From Synergistaceae bacterium (GTDB lineage Bacteria; Synergistota; Synergistia; Synergistales; Synergistaceae), in contig JAUNNW010000021.1 of assembly GCA_030531285.1 (NCBI GenBank), positions 1 through 13,440 of the forward strand: a stretch of 13,440 nucleotides of DNA. The letters run 5' to 3'. Made by a program: the position numbers and the translations under genes. Below, piece after piece: positions 12,558-13,440 of this stretch (positions within the stretch are counted from its first letter, which is position 1; each line of letters begins with the position of its first letter). Under the pieces are notes generated by a model, which was not told where the DNA came from, did no database searches, and was given only the letters and a program-made list of their open reading frames with translations.

Positions 12558-13440
12558 TTAATTTTTTTTCTCTGATGCGGTGAAACTGAGCAAACGTCTG
12601 ACCTCGTCAACGCTTCTGCCTGAACGTTCAGCAAGAAGCCTGTAACCGAAACTGCCGTGTCCCGTAAATTTTGAAATGTTTTTTGAGTCTTCCGTCCACG
12701 GTCCGTCCTGCGAGGTTTTCAAAAGGCGGAGTACTGCCGCGTCTGCCATTATCAGTTCGCCGAGTGCAGGATGATGCGGACCTCCGGCAACTGACCGCGC
12801 AAGGCTGTCTGTTTCCTGCAGTCCGACGCGTATTACGTTGAAATTAAGTCCCTCCGCTGCTGCAAGCAGCCGTCCGCCCCATTCTACCGCCTGTTCAACA
12901 GACAGAGGCGTATATCGTCCGTCAGCAAACATTTCCGCAAGTTCCGTGCCTTCAATTACAAGACAGGGATATATTCTTAAATCCCATACGCCGGAGCCTT
13001 TAATTTCGGCAAGCCGTTTCAGGTCGTCAAGAGAGCTTTCAACAGTCTGTGAAGGCAGACCGATCATAAGCTGTACGCCGAGAGGAAATCCCTTTTCAGC
13101 CGCTCTTTTGACGCTTGCAAGCAATTCGTTGGGGTTCAGGTCTCTTTTGCAGGCGCGAAGCACTGTTGCGTCAAGCGACTGGATACCGAGTTCAATACGG
13201 CTGACGGGATAATTTTTCAGCAGAAGGCAGATGTTTTCGCTGTCAAGGTCGTTTGGATAGGTTGAGAAACGAATCGTGCTGCCTTTTGGCGCGGCTTCCG
13301 CTGCCGCGTTGAGATAGCCTCTGATTGTTTCGTACGGGAAACGCAGAAAGGAACCGCCGAAAAAACATACCTCGCGCGGTTCATCAAGCTCTGCAAGCGC
13401 GGAACGCACAAAAGCGGCGTCGGGAATTTTATCCGCGCCT
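12558..13440 (-). CDS. Elp3-like radical SAM protein, C-terminal part (cut by window edge)
   Basis: The frame is open from the right edge to the stop at 12558, giving 293 visible residues; an internal GTG at 13409 is not the true start. The N-terminus with the CxxxCxxC iron-sulfur cluster motif lies outside the window. What remains matches the bacterial radical SAM proteins related to the Elp3 catalytic core (COG1243-like): CFFGGSF (the SAM-binding glycine motif), RIELGIQSLD and GVQLMIGLPSQT. DLRIYPCLVIEGTELAEMF, YTPLSVEQAVEW and GGPHHPALGEL follow in the order seen in that family. There is no acetyltransferase domain downstream, unlike archaeal and eukaryotic Elp3. The reaction of these short bacterial forms is not established. 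It ends a transcript at the terminator 12515-12548. Confidence 0.85.
   Translation of the reverse strand, partial: GADKIPDAAFVRSALAELDEPREVCFFGGSFLRFPYETIRGYLNAAAEAAPKGSTIRFSTYPNDLDSENICLLLKNYPVSRIELGIQSLDATVLRACKRDLNPNELLASVKRAAEKGFPLGVQLMIGLPSQTVESSLDDLKRLAEIKGSGVWDLRIYPCLVIEGTELAEMFADGRYTPLSVEQAVEWGGRLLAAAEGLNFNVIRVGLQETDSLARSVAGGPHHPALGELIMADAAVLRLLKTSQDGPWTEDSKNISKFTGHGSFGYRLLAERSGRSVDEVRRLLSFTASEKKN

Noticed and set aside
12305..12634. A 109-codon minus-strand frame between trpS and the radical SAM gene
   Set aside because: It overlaps the end of the radical SAM gene in another frame, crosses its terminator, and has biased, low-conservation composition. It is most likely a chance frame.
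1..13440. CRISPR arrays, insertion sequences, prophage or integration signals
   Set aside because: No regularly spaced repeats, transposase-like frames or terminal inverted repeats were seen, and no tRNA gene is present as an insertion site.

Overview
The window comes from a bacterium of moderate GC content with compact genes and many intrinsic terminators. Its contents (NhaC-type antiporter, CstA-type carrier, asparaginase, two isoaspartyl dipeptidases, an amino-acid carrier under a lysine riboswitch) suit an anaerobic amino-acid or peptide fermenter. Firmicutes or Synergistota are plausible hosts, but this is a guess from gene style; no rRNA or other taxonomic marker is present. All genes lie on the minus strand except an exonuclease III gene.

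Layout, in window coordinates. 1-650: start of an NhaC-family antiporter gene, cut by the left edge. 881-1699: an AqpZ-like aquaporin with an unusual cysteine-rich acidic tail. 1834-3468: a CstA-family carrier, preceded by a small unrecognised gene (3551-3982), probably in one transcript. 4137-9518: four genes on one theme, namely isoaspartyl dipeptidase A, a type I asparaginase, a YfcC/DcuC-superfamily carrier, and isoaspartyl dipeptidase B. 9652-10452: exonuclease III on the plus strand, divergent from dipeptidase B. 10542-12253: yczE-like membrane protein gene overlapping the end of trpS. 12558-13440: an Elp3-like radical SAM protein cut by the right edge.

The most informative element is not a protein. 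The 397-base gap before the YfcC-type gene holds a complete lysine riboswitch (aptamer about 8116-8289) with a strong promoter upstream and an intrinsic terminator downstream (8055-8085). This predicts that the carrier is shut off by lysine and therefore imports lysine or a lysine-releasing compound. The family name alone would not suggest this.

Working model (inference): the 4.1-9.5 kb region handles Asp/Asn/Lys-containing nutrients. The asparaginase makes aspartate from asparagine. The two dipeptidases release aspartate plus a second amino acid from beta-aspartyl dipeptides. The carrier brings in lysine or perhaps a beta-aspartyl-lysine dipeptide. The two dipeptidases differ at different substrate-pocket positions, so they may have different substrates. 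Terminators inside the cluster show it is several adjacent transcription units, not one operon. No CRISPR array, insertion sequence, tRNA or rRNA gene was seen.
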